The position numbers and the translations under genes are program-made. This document shows positions 35,672 to 45,089 of a stretch of 64,000 nucleotides of DNA, piece by piece. Source of the stretch: Candidatus Pantoea formicae. Its GTDB lineage: Bacteria > Pseudomonadota > Gammaproteobacteria > Enterobacterales > Enterobacteriaceae. Position 1 is the first letter of the stretch; each line of letters begins with the position of its first letter. The stretch spans positions 744,001-808,000 of the forward strand of contig NZ_VWXD01000003.1 of assembly GCF_011752625.1 (NCBI RefSeq). The letters run 5' to 3'. The notes beneath the pieces were generated by a model. It saw only the letters and a program-made list of their open reading frames with translations, ran no database searches and had not been told where the DNA came from.

Positions 35672-35805
35672 CGTCAGGCTCTCCAGTAATTGTTGACCCT
35701 GACAGTAAAACCTAATCCGATTAATAACCAAAACGATTAGATATGCGATGAAATCCCGTTAAATGCATATCAGCAGATGGCCACCTTATCAGATGACCAT
35801 TACCA

Positions 35806-37218
35806 CTAGCCCCTGCTTTTAGCCAGCATGCGATGATAGTTATTCAGCCACTTCCCGCTGGTTAAACGCCACCAGAAGCACACGCCACGTACTGTCCAGT
35901 CAAGGAACATCCCCAGCCATACCCCGACCACTCCCATCCCCAGCATGATCCCCAGTACGTAACCCGCTACCACACGCGCCCCCCACATACTGAACATCGA
36001 CACGTACATGGTGTAGCGTGCATCACGCGCACCTTTCAGTCCGGCAGGCAGTACCCAGGACGCGGTCCAGATGGGCATAAAGGCGGCGTTAAGCCATATA
36101 AGGTGTTTAGTGACCTCGATAACCTCAGGGTCGCGCGTGTAGAATTTCGCCAGCGTCCCGGCAAGCGGCACAGTAATCAACGCCAGCGAACAAAGACCGA
36201 TCATGGCCAACCAGAATACATGCTTAATTTGCCTTTCCGCTTGCATGACTTCATTTTTGCCCAGCCGCTTGCCCGTAATAATGGTTGAAGCGGAGCCCAA
36301 GGCGTTGCCGGGCAGGTTAATCAATGTGGCAATCGAGAACGCAATGAAGTTACCGGCAATTTCGTTGGTCCCCATGCCTGCAACGAAAATCTGCGTCAGT
36401 AACTTACCGCCATTAAAGAGAACCGATTCAATACTGGCAGGCACGCCAATCCCCAGTACCTCCATCAGGATGTTACGATCCCAACGACGAAAATAACTGG
36501 CAATCGTTATTCTTAATGCAGGTGTAATACCGCGATAAAGCACATAAATGGCGGCCGCTGCACCGATGTAGCGCGAAATGGTCAATCCCAATCCCGCGCC
36601 GATAAAACCCATCCCCTCCCAGCCCATGGCACCGTAAATCAGCACACTACTGATCACGATGTTGAGGATGTTCATACCGCCGTTAATCAGCATGGGAATT
36701 TTGGTGTTACCTGCTCCGCGTAATGAACCACTGCCAATTAACGCGATGGCTGCCGCCGGATAACTCCATGCAGAAGTTTGCAGATAGCTAAGCGCCAACT
36801 CTTTCACCTTAGGCTCTGCGCTACCCGCAATGCCATCGATGATCAGATGCCCCCAGAACTCAATGACAATCACCAGCACAAATGCCAATACCGTCATCAG
36901 TCCCAGCGACTGCCGCGTGGCGGCACGAGCACGTTTACCGTTGCGTTTGGCGAGGCTGAAGGCCACCACCACCGTGGTACCGAGATCAATGGCCGCGAAG
37001 AACGAGATAATGACCATGTTGAAGCTGTCAGCGAGTCCAACACCCGCCATCGCCTCTTTACCCAACCAGCTAACCAGAAAGGTACTGAGGACACCCATCA
37101 GCATCACACACAGGTTTTCAATAAAGATGGGCACGGCCAGTGGCGTGATTTCACGCCACAATAGCGTGCGATAAGAGCGACGTTTTGGATACCACGCCGT
37201 TTTTCTGACCGCACGCAT
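35806..37218 (-). CDS. yeeO: YeeO-type MATE family exporter
   Basis: 470 residues from the ATG at 37218; a TTG at 37242 would add eight residues and neither has a good ribosome-binding site, so the start is uncertain. About 12 membrane helices with MATE signatures (WREITPLAVPIFIENLCVM; GSGSLRGAGNTKIP; GNALGSASTIITGKRLG). E. coli YeeO exports FMN, FAD and some peptides and also lies close to an Asn tRNA gene. No regulator is adjacent. Confidence 0.92.
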   Translation of the reverse strand: MRAVRKTAWYPKRRSYRTLLWREITPLAVPIFIENLCVMLMGVLSTFLVSWLGKEAMAGVGLADSFNMVIISFFAAIDLGTTVVVAFSLAKRNGKRARAATRQSLGLMTVLAFVLVIVIEFWGHLIIDGIAGSAEPKVKELALSYLQTSAWSYPAAAIALIGSGSLRGAGNTKIPMLINGGMNILNIVISSVLIYGAMGWEGMGFIGAGLGLTISRYIGAAAAIYVLYRGITPALRITIASYFRRWDRNILMEVLGIGVPASIESVLFNGGKLLTQIFVAGMGTNEIAGNFIAFSIATLINLPGNALGSASTIITGKRLGKNEVMQAERQIKHVFWLAMIGLCSLALITVPLAGTLAKFYTRDPEVIEVTKHLIWLNAAFMPIWTASWVLPAGLKGARDARYTMYVSMFSMWGARVVAGYVLGIMLGMGVVGVWLGMFLDWTVRGVCFWWRLTSGKWLNNYHRMLAKSRG

Positions 37219-37338
37219 CACTGCTACGCCAGGATTTTGCAAGGGAGTACCAAATCACTTTGGAGAGGAAGATGAGTAATAATGATGATAGGCCACTGAG
37301 AAATATGCAAAGTGTTTCCTGTCACCATTTAATCATTA

Positions 37339-38088
37339 TTACAAACTTTTTGCCGCCACCACCGCAGGATCCGCTGCACCACCGAGATAGGCACTGCGCA
37401 CCTCATCATTATTTAAGAGTTCTTCCCCCCTGCCACTCAATTTAATTTCGCCATTGACCATCACATAACCGCGATCGGCCAACTGCAACGCATGTCGGGC
37501 ATTCTGTTCGACCAAAAAAAGCGTCATACCTTGCTGTGTCAACTCACGCAGAATGCTGAAGATCTGCTTGACCACGATAGGGGCCAAGCCAAGGCTCGGT
37601 TCATCCAGTAGCAGTAACTTTGGACGGCTCATCAGCGCACGCGCAATCGCCAGCATCTGTTGTTCACCGCCGGAGAGTGTCATCGCGCGTTGCTTACGCC
37701 GTTCCAGCAAACGCGGAAAGAGCTGATACATCCGCTCTTTGTCTTCTTTGACATACCGCTCCCCCACAGCGATGGTGCCCATTAACAGATTCTCTTCAAC
37801 CGTCATGTCAGGAAAAATGCGCCGCCCTTCAGGTGCCTGCGCAATCCCGCTGGCGGCGATAAAATGGGTACTGCGATGACTAATTGACTCCCCACGCAGG
37901 CGAATCTCACCACTGGCGATACGCGGCTGGCCAAAAATCGACATCAACAACGTCGATTTTCCTGCGCCGTTAGCCCCAATCAGTGCCACGGTTTCCCCTT
38001 GGTTCACCGTCAGCGATACTTGCTTGAGCGCCTGCACGGGACCGTAAAACACATCAACCTTTTCAAAACTCAGCATCGGTTCAGCCAT
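37339..38088 (-). CDS. livF: LivF, branched-chain amino acid ABC transporter ATPase
   Basis: 249 residues from the ATG at 38088, which overlaps livG by eight bases. Walker A GANGAGKST, signature LSGGEQQ, Walker B LLLLDEPSLGLAP, H-loop region FLVEQN. One of the two cytoplasmic ATPases of the high-affinity Leu/Ile/Val importer. The last gene of the operon; no clear terminator was found after it. Confidence 0.95.
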   Translation of the reverse strand: MAEPMLSFEKVDVFYGPVQALKQVSLTVNQGETVALIGANGAGKSTLLMSIFGQPRIASGEIRLRGESISHRSTHFIAASGIAQAPEGRRIFPDMTVEENLLMGTIAVGERYVKEDKERMYQLFPRLLERRKQRAMTLSGGEQQMLAIARALMSRPKLLLLDEPSLGLAPIVVKQIFSILRELTQQGMTLFLVEQNARHALQLADRGYVMVNGEIKLSGRGEELLNNDEVRSAYLGGAADPAVVAAKSL

Positions 38089-38956
38089 GCTCGTCCTCCT
38101 CTTCGGCACCCAGATAGGCGGCAATCACTTTGGGATCGTGGCGAATCTGCTGCGGGGTTCCTTGTGCAATCACATCTCCGTGATCGAGTACCACAATATG
38201 ATCGGAAATTCGCATCACCATCGGCATATCGTGTTCAATCAACAGCACGCTAATGCGATGGTCAGCTCGCAAGCGATGCAAAATTTGGCTCAGGGCATCC
38301 GTCTCCACCGGATTCAGCCCTGCCGCAGGCTCATCGAGACAAATCAGTTCTGGGCGCGTGCACATCGCGCGTGCAATTTCTAATCGCCGCTGTTGACCGT
38401 AAGAGAGCGTGCCCGCCAGACGATTAGCGCTTGAGACTAAATCGACGTTTTCCAACCAGTAAAATGCGCGGTCCAGCGCCCGATTTTCCGCTTCACGATA
38501 ACCACGGGTATTGAGTACTCCCGCCATCAGTTGGCGGTTGACCTGCATATGCTGCGCCACCAGCAAATTCTCCACCACCGACATCTCACGGAATAAACGG
38601 ATATTCTGGAAGGTTCGTGCCAGCCCGGCACGATTGACCAGATGAGCCCCACCGAACATTTTGTACCAAATGCGTGAACCCAAGCGGGCGGGGTTGAGCC
38701 AATCCTGCGGATGGATTTTCTGCCCCAGCACCTGAATCACATCCGTATGCCGTTGGTTGGCATTGAGCATAATGCGCCCGCCGGTCGCGCGGTAAAAACC
38801 GGTAAGACAGTTAAATACTGTGGTTTTGCCCGCACCATTAGGCCCAATCAGTGAGGTCACCGAACCTCGCTCCACGGACAAACTGACGTCATTCAGCGCT
38901 TTAATGCCGCCAAAACGCATCATCAGATTATTCACTTGCAGGATGGCATCACTCAT
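38081..38956 (-). CDS. livG: LivG, branched-chain amino acid ABC transporter ATPase
   Basis: 291 residues from the ATG at 38956. Walker A GPNGAGKTT, signature LSYGQQRR, Walker B ICLDEPAAGLNPVE. It has the insertion between Walker A and signature typical of LivG (GQKIHPQDWLNPARLGSRIW). Overlaps livM and livF by eight bases on each side, indicating coupling of the ATPase stoichiometry. Confidence 0.95.
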   Translation of the reverse strand: MSDAILQVNNLMMRFGGIKALNDVSLSVERGSVTSLIGPNGAGKTTVFNCLTGFYRATGGRIMLNANQRHTDVIQVLGQKIHPQDWLNPARLGSRIWYKMFGGAHLVNRAGLARTFQNIRLFREMSVVENLLVAQHMQVNRQLMAGVLNTRGYREAENRALDRAFYWLENVDLVSSANRLAGTLSYGQQRRLEIARAMCTRPELICLDEPAAGLNPVETDALSQILHRLRADHRISVLLIEHDMPMVMRISDHIVVLDHGDVIAQGTPQQIRHDPKVIAAYLGAEEEDEHG

Positions 38957-40232
38957 GGCGTACTCCTTTACGCAGGGGAACACCCACGCGCGCGGTGCGC
39001 ACCAATCCTCGTGGTCGCCAGATCATCATCAATACCATCAACATGCCAAACAGCAGCACGCGATATTCAGCAAAGCTACGCAATAGTTCAGGTGCAACCG
39101 TCAGCACAAAGGCGGCGAGCACTACGCCGAGCGTCGAACCCATACCGCCTAACACCACAATCGCCAGAATGAGCGCGGACTCAAAGAAGGTGAAAGAAGT
39201 TGGATTCACAAAGCCCTGATAACTGGCGAAAAACACTCCTGCGATGCCCGCTGTTGATGCGCCGAGCATAAAGGCTGAAAGCTTCACCAAGACATGATTC
39301 AACCCCATGGCACGGCAGGCAATTTCGTCTTCCCGTAACGCTTCCCAGGCGCGACCGATGGGCATGCGTGTCAGTCGGTGTTTAATGAACAGCACCAACA
39401 GGACCACCAGCACCAGTACCACATAGATGAAGATAAACTTCATGTTTGGGTTGTAATCGAGGTGCAGAAACTCGTGATAAGGTACGCCGCCATCCCGTGC
39501 ACGTCGGGCAAACTCCAGACCGAAAAAGGTCGGTGATGGCACCGATACCCCATTCGGCCCGCCAGTAAACGACAACCAGTTGGTCAGAACCAAACGAATG
39601 ATTTCGCCGAAGCCAAGCGTCACAATCGCCAGATAATCGCCATGCATACGTAGCACGGGAAAACCGAGCAATGCGCCGGCAAAAGCCGCCATCAGCGCCG
39701 CAATCGGTAACATGCTCCAGAACCCTAAGCCAAGGTACTCGTACCCCAGCGCCAGGCCATACGCCCCGATGGCGTAAAATGCCACATAGCCCAAATCGAG
39801 AAGCCCAGCCAAGCCCACCACAATATTGAGTCCAAGGCCAAGCAGCACATAAATCAACCCAAGAATCGCCACGGTCAGCAGGTATTTGCTGGAGAGAAAG
39901 GGAAAGACCAACGCGACTATCAGTAACAGCGGCAAGATCCAGCGCAACCGCGAACGATAACCGGGCTCACGTACGTAAACGCCATCGTCATTACCTTCAA
40001 ATTTGCGCTTAAATTGCTGTCCAAAGTTTGTATACAGAAACAGGCTGATCAGCAAACGTCCGACCATGACCAGCCCGACCAAAAGCGCCACACTCTGCGG
40101 CGACAGTTTGAAGCTGTAACCGTCCAATACCACGCCCACTATCGGGCCAAACACCACCAGCGCGATCACCCCTGCCAGCAGTGTGTCGAGCAATGCTTCG
40201 CGCATGCCCGCACGTTGCGTCATTGCATTCAT
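38949..40232 (-). CDS. livM: LivM, branched-chain amino acid ABC transporter permease
   Basis: 427 residues from the ATG at 40232 with GAGGAT six bases upstream. About ten membrane helices; conserved cytoplasmic coupling segment GRAWEALREDEIACRAMGLN. Forms the membrane channel with LivH. Follows livH by ten bases. Confidence 0.95.
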   Translation of the reverse strand: MNAMTQRAGMREALLDTLLAGVIALVVFGPIVGVVLDGYSFKLSPQSVALLVGLVMVGRLLISLFLYTNFGQQFKRKFEGNDDGVYVREPGYRSRLRWILPLLLIVALVFPFLSSKYLLTVAILGLIYVLLGLGLNIVVGLAGLLDLGYVAFYAIGAYGLALGYEYLGLGFWSMLPIAALMAAFAGALLGFPVLRMHGDYLAIVTLGFGEIIRLVLTNWLSFTGGPNGVSVPSPTFFGLEFARRARDGGVPYHEFLHLDYNPNMKFIFIYVVLVLVVLLVLFIKHRLTRMPIGRAWEALREDEIACRAMGLNHVLVKLSAFMLGASTAGIAGVFFASYQGFVNPTSFTFFESALILAIVVLGGMGSTLGVVLAAFVLTVAPELLRSFAEYRVLLFGMLMVLMMIWRPRGLVRTARVGVPLRKGVRHE

Positions 40233-40242
40233 CGCGGCATCC

Positions 40243-41157
40243 TCACACTTTCGCAACCAGTGGACGTCCCAGTAGCCCTTGCGGACGGAAGATTAAAATC
40301 ACCACCAACAGGGCAAACGAGAACACATCTTTGTAATCCGAGTTCACCAACCCCGCAAACTGGGCTTCCGCCACGCCAAGCAGCAGTCCCCCCAGCATGG
40401 CGCCAGGCAGTGAACCAATGCCGCCCAGCACCGCTGCCGTGAAGGCCTTGATGCCAATGATGAAGCCCGCGTAAAAATCGAAAGTGCCATAGTTCATGGT
40501 CACCAGAACGCCAGCCAGCCCCGCCATTGCTGCGCCAATCACAAACACCAGCGAAATCACGCGATCGGTATTAATGCCCAGAATCGATGCCATTCGGCGA
40601 TCTTGCTGTACCGCACGACAAATCCGGCCAAGCTTGGTGTATTGGATAATCCAGGTGAGCAGCGCCATGCCACAGAACGCGGCGATCAGAATGAAGACTT
40701 TCGTCCATGTAATCTGCACAATCCCGCCATCTAGCTCCATGCGTAATACGCCGGTTAGCAGCGTTGGGATACCCTGCTGATTTGGGCCTTGGCTGAGTTG
40801 CACATAGTTTTGCAAGATGAGTGACATGCCAATCGCCGAAATCAGCGGGGCGAGACGCGTTGAATTACGCAGGGGTCGATAGGCAATACGCTCTATCGCC
40901 CAGCCATAGGCGGCGGTCACAATAATCGTGAACAGCAAGGTGCCGAAAATCAGCAGCGGGAAAGAGTGAATACCAAAGAAACTCAGTAAGGCCAAGCCAA
41001 TGGCACACAAGTAGGCAGAGATCATATACACCTCGCCGTGGGCGAAGTTAATCATGCCGATAATGCCATAAACCATGGTGTAGCCGATGGCAATCAACCC
41101 ATATACCGCGCCTAACGTCAGGCCGTTGATCATCTGCTGTAAGAAGAAGGCGTCCAT
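40243..41157 (-). CDS. livH: LivH, branched-chain amino acid ABC transporter permease
   Basis: 304 residues with about eight membrane helices; N-terminus FLQQMINGLTLGAVYGLIAI and EAA-like loop GRICRAVQQDRRMASILGIN are characteristic. Pairs with LivM. Separated from livJ by an 81-base gap with a strong hairpin, which probably keeps the binding protein in excess over the membrane components. Confidence 0.95.
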   Translation of the reverse strand: MDAFFLQQMINGLTLGAVYGLIAIGYTMVYGIIGMINFAHGEVYMISAYLCAIGLALLSFFGIHSFPLLIFGTLLFTIIVTAAYGWAIERIAYRPLRNSTRLAPLISAIGMSLILQNYVQLSQGPNQQGIPTLLTGVLRMELDGGIVQITWTKVFILIAAFCGMALLTWIIQYTKLGRICRAVQQDRRMASILGINTDRVISLVFVIGAAMAGLAGVLVTMNYGTFDFYAGFIIGIKAFTAAVLGGIGSLPGAMLGGLLLGVAEAQFAGLVNSDYKDVFSFALLVVILIFRPQGLLGRPLVAKV

Positions 41158-41208
41158 AGATCAATCTCGCACGTAGAGAGGGCGCAAACTTCGCACCCAA
41201 TGGCGCAA

Positions 41209-41228
41209 GACCCCGCTTAAGCGGGGTC
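41209..41228 (-). terminator. Intercistronic hairpin livJ-livH
   Basis: Perfect palindrome GACCCCGCTTAAGCGGGGTC (20 bp) ten bases after the livJ stop without a T-tract. Typical of 3' stabilising or partial termination structures after binding-protein genes. Confidence 0.7.
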
Positions 41229-41238
41229 GCATGTCGAA

Positions 41239-42354
41239 TTACAGTTGGTGATATTTGCCTTTGTCATCCCACTGATAAACCACGTAATCCGAGACTTTGA
41301 GGTCGCCTTTGCCATCCCAGGCTTTTTTACCCATGACGGTATCCACGCTATTGGCTTTCAGCCAGTCACTGGCTTTCGCATTGTCTTTGCCTGCGGCTTT
41401 GTACGCTGCGGCAATCGCCTGAACAGACGCATACGCGTACAGAGTGTAACCTTCCGGTTCGAAACCGCTGGCGCGGAATTTCTCAATCACCGCTTTGCCA
41501 TCAGGAATGGTGCGCGGGTCATTACCAAAGGTCATATAGACCCCTTTGGTATATTGGGGGCCTCCTGCCGCCGTCACCATCTCTTCAGTCACGATGCAGT
41601 CTCCAGAGAAGAAGGCCGCGTTGACCCCTTGCTCACGCATCTGCCGCACCAAGGGTCCAGCCTCGGGGTGACAGCCACCGAAATAGACCACGTCGGGCTT
41701 CACCGCACCAATTTTCGTCACCAGAGCATTGAAATCCTTCTCTCCTCGAGAGAGCCCTTCATACATCACTTCTTTCACCCCGCGTTTCTCCAGCGCGGCT
41801 TTGGTCGCATCCGCAAGCCCCTGACCATAAGTGTCTTTGTCATGGATCACCGCCACTTTCTTCGCCTTCAATTTGTCGATGATGAAGTCCGCGGCAATGG
41901 CACCTTGCTGGTCATCGCGGCCACACATGCGGAACATGGTTTTCATTCCACGTTCAGTGATTTGCGGGTTGGTTGATCCGGGGGTAATCGCCAGCACACC
42001 GGCTTCGTCATACACTTCCGAGGCGGGCATGGTGGAGGAGGAGCAGAAATGGCCGACGACCGCCATCACCTTATCTTGGTCGACGAGACGGTTAGCGACA
42101 GACACCGCCTGTTTGGGTTCGCAGGCATCATCGCCCTGCACCAGCACGATTTTTTCACCGTTAATTCCGCCAGCAGCGTTGATGTCATCTGCTGCCTGAC
42201 TTGCGCCCTTCCAGTATTGCGCCCCGTAGGTCGCATTCGGGCCAGAGAACGGCCCTGCCACACCAATCTTGATATCCGCCTGTGCGTAAAAGGCCACGCT
42301 CAGGCAACCTGCAAGTACCACCTTCACTGGGTGTTTCATGAATTTCAAAGACAT
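41239..42354 (-). CDS. livJ: LivJ/LivK-type branched-chain amino acid binding protein
   Basis: 371 residues from the ATG at 42354, supported by GAGGATTGAAAGC upstream and by a proper signal peptide (VVLAGCLSVAFYAQA-DIKIG). The mature protein has the LIVAT periplasmic fold: IKIGVAGPFSGPNATYG, Cys pair forming the loop disulphide (DACEPK), and TPGSTNPQITERG. Two related genes, livJ and livK, exist in E. coli; only one is present here, so J versus K is a convention. Confidence 0.93.
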   Translation of the reverse strand: MSLKFMKHPVKVVLAGCLSVAFYAQADIKIGVAGPFSGPNATYGAQYWKGASQAADDINAAGGINGEKIVLVQGDDACEPKQAVSVANRLVDQDKVMAVVGHFCSSSTMPASEVYDEAGVLAITPGSTNPQITERGMKTMFRMCGRDDQQGAIAADFIIDKLKAKKVAVIHDKDTYGQGLADATKAALEKRGVKEVMYEGLSRGEKDFNALVTKIGAVKPDVVYFGGCHPEAGPLVRQMREQGVNAAFFSGDCIVTEEMVTAAGGPQYTKGVYMTFGNDPRTIPDGKAVIEKFRASGFEPEGYTLYAYASVQAIAAAYKAAGKDNAKASDWLKANSVDTVMGKKAWDGKGDLKVSDYVVYQWDDKGKYHQL

Positions 42355-42699
42355 GCTTTCAATCCTCAACGGGTCAGGAACGGAGCCATACCACGGCCTG
42401 GGAGAAATCAATTTCTGAAACTTTTGCAGCACTTTATGTGGTCGTCAGGACCACGGTTTAGGATCAAGCAAGAAACTCGCCAAAGAAGACGGTCGGTGGC
42501 AGCTTTTTGCAGTGGCATCGCGCCAGGGCAGACGAGGCGCGTGGTGACATCCCTGCTAATCATAAACATAGCCAGAGTTACGCCGTGTACCAGCACCGTG
42601 ATGGTGCAGAATGCGGTCGATCACAGATTCTTCATCGTGCTGGTGTGTTTATCCGCTATGCTCTGGTCAAATCGGTCCACGTTTCCTGAAGGAGAACCT
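42355..42699. promoter_or_regulatory. Divergent region livJ / amn
   Basis: 345 bases with promoters for both directions by inference. No ORF, RNA or clear operator was recognised; a PhoB box, expected for amn by analogy with E. coli, was looked for and not found with confidence. AAGGAG at 42689-42694 is the amn ribosome-binding site. Confidence 0.4.
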
Positions 42700-44148
42700 A
42701 TGAATACGCAACGGAACGGATTGAGTAGCCAGCAGGCACTGGATGAACTGGAGCGCCTGTATGAGAACGCTGTAGCCGCGCTGCGCAACGCGATTCGCGA
42801 TTTCACGACAAACGGCACACTTCCGGATGAAGATGCGCGACAGAAAGGTCTGTTTGTTTACCCGGAGCTGCGCATCACCTGGTTAGGCGAAGGCCCTCAG
42901 CAGAACCGCACCCGCGCATGGGGACGTTTTACTCACACCGGCAGTTACAGCACCACCATTACCCGCCCGGCGTTATTGCGTCACTATCTGAGTGAGCAAT
43001 TACAGATGCTGGAGAAAGAGTACGACGTCCTGGTTGAAGTGGTGCCTTCACAGCAGGAGATTCCCTACCCGTACGTGATTGACGGCCTGACACTGGATCG
43101 CTCGATGAGCGCCAGCATTGCGCGCCATTTCCCTACCACCGAACTGTCGCAGATTGGCGATGAAACCGCAGATGGCCTGTTCCATGCGAATGCCATTTTT
43201 CCGCTGTCACACTTCGATGCACTGCGCACTGATTTCTCACTGGCGCGTTTACGCCATTACACCGGAACAGGCGTTGAGCACTTCCAGCCGTTCGTGCTGT
43301 TTACCAACTACACGCGCTATGTCGATGAGTTTGTGCGTTGGGCGATTGCGCAGGTGCAGGATCCCAGCACACCTTATGACAGCCTGGCCTGTGCTGGCGA
43401 TGTGGTGATCACCGCTGATACCCAAGACCCCACGGCAATGATGTCTGATCTGGCCTGGAAGAAGCACCAGATGCCCGCATGGCATCTGACATCACCCAAT
43501 CGCCGTGGCATCACGTTGGTGAACATTGGCGTGGGTCCGTCCAATGCCAAAACCATCTGCGACCACCTTGCAGTGATTCGCCCACACGCCTGGTTGATGA
43601 TTGGTCACTGCGGCGGCCTGCGCGAAAGCCAGACCATCGGTGATTACGTGCTGGCGCATGCCTATCTGCGTGACGATCATGTATTGGATAGCGTGCTGCC
43701 GCCGGACATTCCTATTCCAAGCATTGCTGAAGTGCAGCGTGCGCTGTATGACGCCACCAAAGCCGTGAGCGGCATGCCGGGAGAGGAAGTGAAACAGCGT
43801 CTGCGCACCGGCACGGTAGTGACCACAGATGACCGTAACTGGGAATTGCGTTACTCCGCTTCTGCACTGCGCTTTAACCTGAGCCGCGCGGTGGCGGTAG
43901 ACATGGAGAGTGCCACGATTGCCGCGCAGGGTTACCGCTTCCGCGTTCCCTATGGCACCTTGCTGTGCGTTTCGGATAAGCCACTACACGGTGAAATTAA
44001 ACTGCCGGGCCAAGCGAATCGCTTCTACGAAGGGGCAATTTCTGAGCATCTGCAGATCGGTATTTGTGCGGTTGAGCTGCTGCGTGCTGAGGGCGATAAG
44101 TTGCATTCAAGGAAATTACGCACCTTTAATGAACCACCGTTCCGTTAA
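42700..44148 (+). CDS. amn: Amn, AMP nucleosidase
   Basis: 482 residues from the ATG at 42700 (E. coli Amn 484); the much longer upstream open frame is antisense to livJ and is rejected. N-terminal regulatory domain followed by a C-terminal nucleoside phosphorylase-like domain (MIGHCGGLRESQTIGDYVLA; AVDMESATIAAQGYRF; LCVSDKPLHGEIKLPG). It hydrolyses AMP to adenine and ribose 5-phosphate and is ATP-activated and phosphate-inhibited. A purine permease gene lies 1 kb downstream, which makes an adenine-related neighbourhood. Confidence 0.96.
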   Translation: MNTQRNGLSSQQALDELERLYENAVAALRNAIRDFTTNGTLPDEDARQKGLFVYPELRITWLGEGPQQNRTRAWGRFTHTGSYSTTITRPALLRHYLSEQLQMLEKEYDVLVEVVPSQQEIPYPYVIDGLTLDRSMSASIARHFPTTELSQIGDETADGLFHANAIFPLSHFDALRTDFSLARLRHYTGTGVEHFQPFVLFTNYTRYVDEFVRWAIAQVQDPSTPYDSLACAGDVVITADTQDPTAMMSDLAWKKHQMPAWHLTSPNRRGITLVNIGVGPSNAKTICDHLAVIRPHAWLMIGHCGGLRESQTIGDYVLAHAYLRDDHVLDSVLPPDIPIPSIAEVQRALYDATKAVSGMPGEEVKQRLRTGTVVTTDDRNWELRYSASALRFNLSRAVAVDMESATIAAQGYRFRVPYGTLLCVSDKPLHGEIKLPGQANRFYEGAISEHLQIGICAVELLRAEGDKLHSRKLRTFNEPPFR

Positions 44149-44155
44149 GTGCTCG

Positions 44156-44180
44156 ATTCCGGTCCCATTGGGGCCGGAAT
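44156..44180. terminator. Hairpin between convergent amn and coiled-coil gene
   Basis: ATTCCGG / CCGGAAT stem enclosing TCCCATTGGGG. Weak T-tracts on both sides; probable bidirectional terminator. Confidence 0.5.
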
Positions 44181-44196
44181 TATGTTGGATTTTGGA

Positions 44197-44757
44197 TTAA
44201 ACTTTAACCACCAGATCTTTCACAAACCAAGCCAGCACAGCCAGAATGGCGGGCACCATAATGGACCAGGTCAGTCGGTCATTGAGCTTTTCAAATTTCT
44301 CATCAATTCTGACAAATTTTTTCTCGAATTTTTCATCCATGCGCTCAAACTTAACATCGATGCGTTGTTCCATTTTGTCCAACTTATCGTCGATACGCAG
44401 TTCCATTTTCTCCAGCTTATCGTCAATACGCACTTCCAATTTTTCCAGCTTATCGTCGAAGTGCAGCGCCATTTTTCCCAATTTATCGTCAAAATGCAGC
44501 GTCATTTTTCCCAGTTTATCGTCAAAATGCAGCGCCATTTTTCCCAGTTTATCGTCAAAATGCAGCGCTATTTTTTCGAACTTGCAGTCGGTACGCTTTT
44601 CCGACTTTCCCATTTCCCCCAGCAGTTCGGTACGCAGCGTGCCGATATCGGCCTTGGTCGCAAAATTCTCGGATCGCGCGGTTAGGACGGCAACATCCTG
44701 TTGAATTTGATGCGTGGTTTTTTCCAGCAGCCCGACTCGTTGAGTTAACTCTTCCAT
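44197..44757 (-). CDS. Hendecad-repeat coiled-coil protein with C-terminal membrane anchor
   Basis: 186 residues from the ATG at 44757 with GGAG eight bases upstream. Residues 1-55 are a heptad-like coil; about 80-165 consist of roughly eight 11-residue repeats (consensus K-M-x-L-H-F-D-D-K-L-G/E), a hendecad pattern expected to form a right-handed or straight coiled coil. A single helix (MVPAILAVLAWFVKDLVV) anchors the C-terminus. The overall plan resembles small phage/bacterial XhlA-like and DUF1640-like proteins, but I do not recognise the family. The repeats are also nearly identical at DNA level (33 bp). Confidence 0.75.
   Translation of the reverse strand: MEELTQRVGLLEKTTHQIQQDVAVLTARSENFATKADIGTLRTELLGEMGKSEKRTDCKFEKIALHFDDKLGKMALHFDDKLGKMTLHFDDKLGKMALHFDDKLEKLEVRIDDKLEKMELRIDDKLDKMEQRIDVKFERMDEKFEKKFVRIDEKFEKLNDRLTWSIMVPAILAVLAWFVKDLVVKV
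44362..44592 (-). repeat. 33-bp tandem repeats inside the coiled-coil gene
   Basis: Seven consecutive 33-bp units. The three at 44461-44493, 44494-44526 and 44527-44559 differ from each other by only one to three bases; flanking units at 44362-44460 and 44560-44592 are more diverged. Each unit encodes one 11-residue repeat, so gain or loss of units keeps the reading frame. Confidence 0.9.
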
Positions 44758-45089
44758 TTTTGAATCTCCGATATTCCTGACGACGTAAATAAGTGGTGGA
44801 AGAAACGGGGCAGTACGCATAGCGTATTCCATTACACACCTCCAGAGAGTCCCGGCTATCTCTTCACCTTGCTACGTAGTGAAACAGATTCGAGCCGATT
44901 AAACATTCCGCGAACCCGCCATTCACGGCAAAAAAGATCAGGCAGGAATCAATACGCAGCGCAGGCTAAAACGGGCAAAGGAATAACAAAAGCAGCTACA
45001 GTGAAGTGTTGCGAGAGATCGCTAAGAAAATAATCGAGGGGATGAAACAGAAAACACGGAAGCCCAAGCGGGCTTCCGGAAACCAGAAC
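44758..45089. other. 332-bp non-coding region
   Basis: Upstream of the coiled-coil gene and downstream of the purine permease, both on the minus strand. It contains the permease terminator at 45058-45077 and presumably the coiled-coil gene promoter. Nothing else was recognised. Confidence 0.4.
45058..45077 (-). terminator. Terminator of the purine permease gene
   Basis: GGAAGCCC-AAGC-GGGCTTCC followed on the minus strand by GTGTTTTCTGTTTC, 13 bases after the permease stop. Confidence 0.8.

Noticed and set aside
42049..42699. Long N-terminal extension of amn
   Set aside because: The open frame is antisense to livJ; the ATG at 42700 has a strong ribosome-binding site and gives the family length.
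44149..44704. Plus-strand ORFs opposite the coiled-coil gene
   Set aside because: They are antisense shadows generated by the 33-bp repeats, which lack stops in other frames.
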